From Pyropia yezoensis (lineage: Eukaryota > Rhodophyta > Bangiophyceae > Bangiales > Bangiaceae): a DNA stretch of 64,000 nucleotides. Position numbers and translations under genes: made by a program. Of the stretch, positions 61,045 to 64,000 are shown piece after piece (positions within the stretch are counted from its first letter, which is position 1; each line of letters starts with the position of its first letter). Location of the stretch: contig CM020620.1 in assembly GCA_009829735.1 (NCBI GenBank), positions 29,110,951-29,174,950 of the forward strand. The letters are read 5' to 3'. The notes beneath the pieces are model-generated. The model saw only the letters and a program-made list of their open reading frames with translations. It searched no databases and had not been told where the DNA came from.

Positions 61045-62277
61045 CTAGGCACGCATGCTAGACTCTCCCACTCCACGGCCCTCGCCCTCACGTGGAGGCG
61101 AGCGGCGAGACTTACGCCGATAACGGTCTCCACTCGTTGGAGGGGGCGGCGGCTCCAAGTCGGAACCGTCGCGCCCCTCACGGTCGCGCAAGTGGCGCCG
61201 ACCGTGGCCACTCTTCTGCCTGGTCTTGCGCGCAAGTTTGCGACGCAGACGCTGGACAGACTCCGTCTCCGACGGGGTAGAGGACTCCGAAACGGAGTAA
61301 GACAACTCGTCTTCCGATACGGAAGGAGAGCGCCGCGAGTGTCGGCGACGACGGCGAGGAGGCGAGTATGCCCGGCTCGCGCGACGTTTGCCACGCCCAA
61401 GTGGGGCTGGCTGGGGCATAATAGCCCCAATGCGAGCCAACTCGGCTGTCATAAACTCCGCCACCGACTCGCAACTCGCGGTCGCCACTGCAGTACGAAC
61501 GCGCTCCTCAAGTTGAGGAGTCTCGGAACTCTGTAGGGTTGCGGTCGACGCGGCCAACCAGGAAATGGTGCGCACCAACGTGGTGATCATCATCTCTGAG
61601 GTTAGAGGCGTGGGCGGCAACGCCAACTTGGGGTATACCGTCAGGAGGGTGGCCCCCAAGTTGGGGGACACCGGGGTGGAAGACTCCACGGCCACGCTGA
61701 TCGGGATGTTCCCGTGAGGTTGGAAAGGAACAGGAGGAAGCGGAGGGGCCCGCCGAGGTGGCGGTACCCGGGTGTAATTGCGACCCCGACTTGGGGCCCC
61801 CGCAGTGGGTTGAGTCATATGGTCATCATAGGACGGCACGGCCATAACTATGGGCTTGTCCGGGGGTGGCGCAGTGTGGCGATCCACCCCCGGGGCATAC
61901 GGGTAGTCCCCGATGCCCAACCCCTCTCGTAGGACCACACGGCCGTCGTGAAGTTCACGAGCGACCCACACGAACTGGCGAAGTGCGCCATCGTCCTTGG
62001 GCCAACGAGTGGGGCGGCGCAACTTGTGCTCAATGCTCTCCCACTCGAAAAACTTATGGAGCCGGAGCATCTCCTCAAGTAGAGTGAGTTGTCCTGATGA
62101 GCACCCCTCAGCAACTAGCTGAGGGGTGAGCTGTTCCAAACCTTGGAGGAGCCGGAGGGGGAGATGCCAGAGCATCCCCCGCCGCTGAACACAGGACACC
62201 CAGGTCGACATGACCTCGAGGAGCCACTGGGTGGCCAACATGGCCCACACCAGGTGATCAGAAGCAGCCGTCAACAT
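61045..62277 (-). CDS. Antisense ORF at the 3' end of element C, unknown function
   Basis: The frame is open from 62373 (GTG) to 61045; the first ATG is at 62277, giving about 410 codons without a stop. The N-terminal part is helical (LLQGLEQLTPQLVAEGC, LLEEMLRLHKFFEWESIEHK) and has ordinary composition. The middle is Pro-rich. The C-terminal 120 residues are an Arg/Ser region with acidic serine clusters (SPPRRRRRHSRRSPSVSEDE and onward), like SR-type RNA-binding tails. Antisense ORFs between pol and the 3' LTR are known in some plant Ty3/gypsy lineages; homology to those was not seen. Confidence 0.55.
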   Translation of the reverse strand: MLTAASDHLVWAMLATQWLLEVMSTWVSCVQRRGMLWHLPLRLLQGLEQLTPQLVAEGCSSGQLTLLEEMLRLHKFFEWESIEHKLRRPTRWPKDDGALRQFVWVARELHDGRVVLREGLGIGDYPYAPGVDRHTAPPPDKPIVMAVPSYDDHMTQPTAGAPSRGRNYTRVPPPRRAPPLPPVPFQPHGNIPISVAVESSTPVSPNLGATLLTVYPKLALPPTPLTSEMMITTLVRTISWLAASTATLQSSETPQLEERVRTAVATASCESVAEFMTAELARIGAIMPQPAPLGRGKRRASRAYSPPRRRRRHSRRSPSVSEDELSYSVSESSTPSETESVQRLRRKLARKTRQKSGHGRRHLRDREGRDGSDLEPPPPPTSGDRYRRKSRRSPPREGEGRGVGESSMRA

Positions 62278-62381
62278 GACGGAGCCGAAGTGGTCAAGCA
62301 ACCTGTAGCATCCCTGGCCCCGACTTGGCGCCGACCCGGGACTACAACCAGAGGGCACCAGGTGCCAGAACACGCCCGCCG

Positions 62382-62874
62382 TGTGGTGATGGTTGGCGGC
62401 CGTGGCCCGTGCCCGGCATTGGGATGCGGTGGACTACGCTATCCACACGTGAGAGAGGGATTTCTGATGGGTTTTTGCATACTTGTGAGGGACTTGATTA
62501 GAGAGAATTTGAGTGTGAGATTAGTGAGTGGGAATAGAATTAGTAGTGATAGTGGCCCCCGACCTGACGAGGTTAGACTCGGGTCGGGGCCACTCGGGGT
62601 TATGGGGGGGCTACCTGGCCAGCGTGCCGAGGCTCCCCCAGATGCACGTTAAGAGGGACAGCGAGGCGCCCTTGGCCCGCGCCCTCAGGAAAAGGACAAC
62701 TGCGCGTTTGCTTTCCTCTTCCCCGTGTGCACTACCGTGCGTATCTGTTTGCTCTGCGAGCAGGCACGTGAGGCAACAGGCATACCATTCTCGTAGTTCC
62801 CCTTTCTGTGTTACCTGTCCCTTTCCCCCGAGGGATATAGACACGTGTCTGAGAGGATCGAGTTTTATACCACA
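62382..62874 (+). repeat. 5' LTR of element D (493 bp)
   Basis: Starts TGTGGTGATGG and ends TTTTATACCACA (inverted ends TGTGGT/ACCACA). Its sequence is not similar to the LTRs of A, B or C. It precedes a primer site identical to theirs. Confidence 0.75.
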
Positions 62875-63086
62875 TATTTGGTGGAGCAGCAGGGGATGAT
62901 TGGAGTGTTTGAGAAGAGACATTTGGGAGCAGCGGTTGGGTTGTTCCTGTTCTGTCTTTTTCTGTGGTTTGGGAATTATTTGCACCCGTTCACGGGAATC
63001 CCATTCCTGGCTCTCCAACCCCTCTCTTGTGGTCTGGCGATCTTTGGACACGCAGGCAACTGGACTGTGGCTGTCAAGAGACCAAC

Positions 63087-64000
63087 ATGGCTACCTCCCT
63101 GGCACGACGGTGCCCGAAGGGGTAGACCCCCGCGTCCCTTGACGCATCCCTGGTCACCGCGGGGGACGGTGCCCAACCCGGCGTTCTCCCTACGGGTGAA
63201 GCAGACCTGGGTGTGACATCCGGTAGCGGACTGGAGTCCACAGGCGGCCAAGCACCACCTGCTCCCGTTCCTCCGGCTGTTCCTCCTGTGGGAGCCACCC
63301 CGGGGTCCAACGGCGTTTGAGTCCGCTCGCAGCAGACGTCTCCCTCCTGTCGGTTCTACTCCTCAACCTCCAGGGATAGCCCCTGGAGAGTTTACTCCTG
63401 GACCCACACATGGCAGCTGGGTGTATACACCTCTTCCTGTGGGCACTAGCGATGCCAGAGGCACCGTTGTGACTGGTTCTACGGGTCTCCCTGAGACCTC
63501 GACTCCTGGGACCGGCCAAGCTTTTCCTCCCCTTGCATCCTATGGGCGGGGAGCTCCAAGACCGGTAACCGGAGCAGCCGTAGGCGTCGGCGTCGTCGCC
63601 GTCGCTCTAGCACCAGCGAGACCAGTTCCTCCAGCTCTGAGGAGGGATATGATTGGGATGCATCCCCCGGTCCCACCCGGCGCAGGCTAGTCGAGTTTGA
63701 CTTCCCTTCCCACCAAGTGGGAGATGCCACCCTGAACAAGGTCACGTATTGGGGGTAACTACCGGCTGGAGAACCAAGACCAAGGTTACACCTGGAAGAT
63801 GGCCAAGAAGATGGCGTCCCTGAACCGGCGAATGCAGCCGAGCTTCGGGGGACATCCTAAGTTTTCCGGGAAGAGACCGGCGCTTATCTTTGCCTTCCTG
63901 CGTCGGTTTGTCAAGGCATGCAATGACAACGATGTGTCCGAGGGCAAGGCTCTCTACCTCCTGGTTAACTTCATGACCGGAGAAGCGGAACAGCGGTTTG
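63087..64000 (+). pseudogene. gag: Gag of element D, several frame breaks
   Basis: The ATG at 63087 has the same context as gag C, but a TAG follows at 63123. The same frame then continues with a Pro/Gly-rich N-terminal-like text to a TGA near 63318, and later parts are in other frames (an Arg-run and Ser/Glu cluster near 63570-63640). The last part, from about 63770 to the edge, is a clean capsid segment (FAFLRRFVKACNDNDVSEGK) homologous to gag C. The copy is degenerate. Confidence 0.8.

Larger units (their letters stand above)
54419..62373 (+). mobile_element. Ty3/gypsy retrotransposon C with antisense ORF
   Basis: Order on the plus strand: 5' LTR, primer site, gag, -1 frameshift site, pol, chromodomain behind a TGA, and a long ORF on the opposite strand. 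The 3' LTR is not seen: the antisense ORF ends next to the LTR of element D at 62382, so D probably inserted into C, and C's 3' end lies beyond the window or is deleted. Confidence 0.9.
62382..64000 (+). mobile_element. Ty3/gypsy element D, 5' end, runs off window
   Basis: LTR, primer-binding site (TGGTGGAGCAGCAGGGGA at 62879-62896), leader and a broken gag. It adjoins the antisense ORF of C, so D probably inserted into C. Confidence 0.8.

Noticed and set aside
1-64000. CRISPR array or prokaryotic operon
   Set aside because: No regularly spaced repeats of CRISPR type were seen, and the splice sites, LTR elements and ribosomal protein type are eukaryotic.

Overview
The window is nuclear DNA from a GC-rich eukaryote. 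The evidence is two well-supported GT-AG introns, a ribosomal protein L11 exon, a UTP23 ribosome-biogenesis gene, chromodomain-type Ty3/gypsy retrotransposons, a DIRS-like tyrosine-recombinase retroelement and a PIF/Harbinger transposase remnant. Host proteins are rich in Ala, Gly and Pro runs, and the intergenic DNA holds G runs of up to 20. A GC-rich alga (for example a bangiophyte red alga) or another protist would fit, but nothing here fixes the taxon.

Layout. 1-14.1 kb is a three-level nest of LTR retrotransposons, all on the minus strand. Element A (LTR 4718-5080, gag, pol running off the left edge) sits in the 3' LTR of element E1 (5081-11655). E1 in turn sits just after the gag gene of element E2 (11656-14101). 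E1 and E2 each carry an open frame with two C2H2 zinc fingers 5' of gag. 14.1-17.9 kb holds a deleted PIF/Harbinger transposase, a partial LTR, a tRNA-like sequence and a 23-bp perfect hairpin. 17.9-21.0 kb is a broken P-loop NTPase gene, tentatively of Crinkler/RHS type.

21.9-40.5 kb is the host gene island: an RPL11 5' part, a protein kinase-like gene, a gamma-glutamylcyclotransferase-like gene with one intron, a small Ala-rich protein, UTP23, a LysM-like Ala-rich protein, a spliced gene with a small Cys/His cluster and one coiled-coil ORF. Between them lie long G-rich stretches with no supported gene. 40.5-46.4 kb has no supported gene, but holds a 39-bp-arm hairpin and a diverged interspersed repeat.

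46.4-64.0 kb is the second retroelement cluster: a DIRS-like element (reverse transcriptase, RNase H, methylase-like domain and an overlapping tyrosine recombinase) on the minus strand; a lone 469-bp LTR; truncated element B (a relative of A) on the minus strand; element C (LTR, gag, full pol, antisense ORF) on the plus strand; and the start of degenerate element D. A, B, C and D share one primer-binding site. In A and C, gag is joined to pol by a GGGAAAC slippery heptamer six bases before the gag stop.

A and C look recent: A's visible pol is open and C's gag and pol are intact up to a TGA before its chromodomain. E1, the DIRS element, B and D carry stops, frameshifts or lost catalytic residues. 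Some host frames are broken by single missing bases in homopolymer runs, so assembly error and real decay cannot be separated from this sequence alone.
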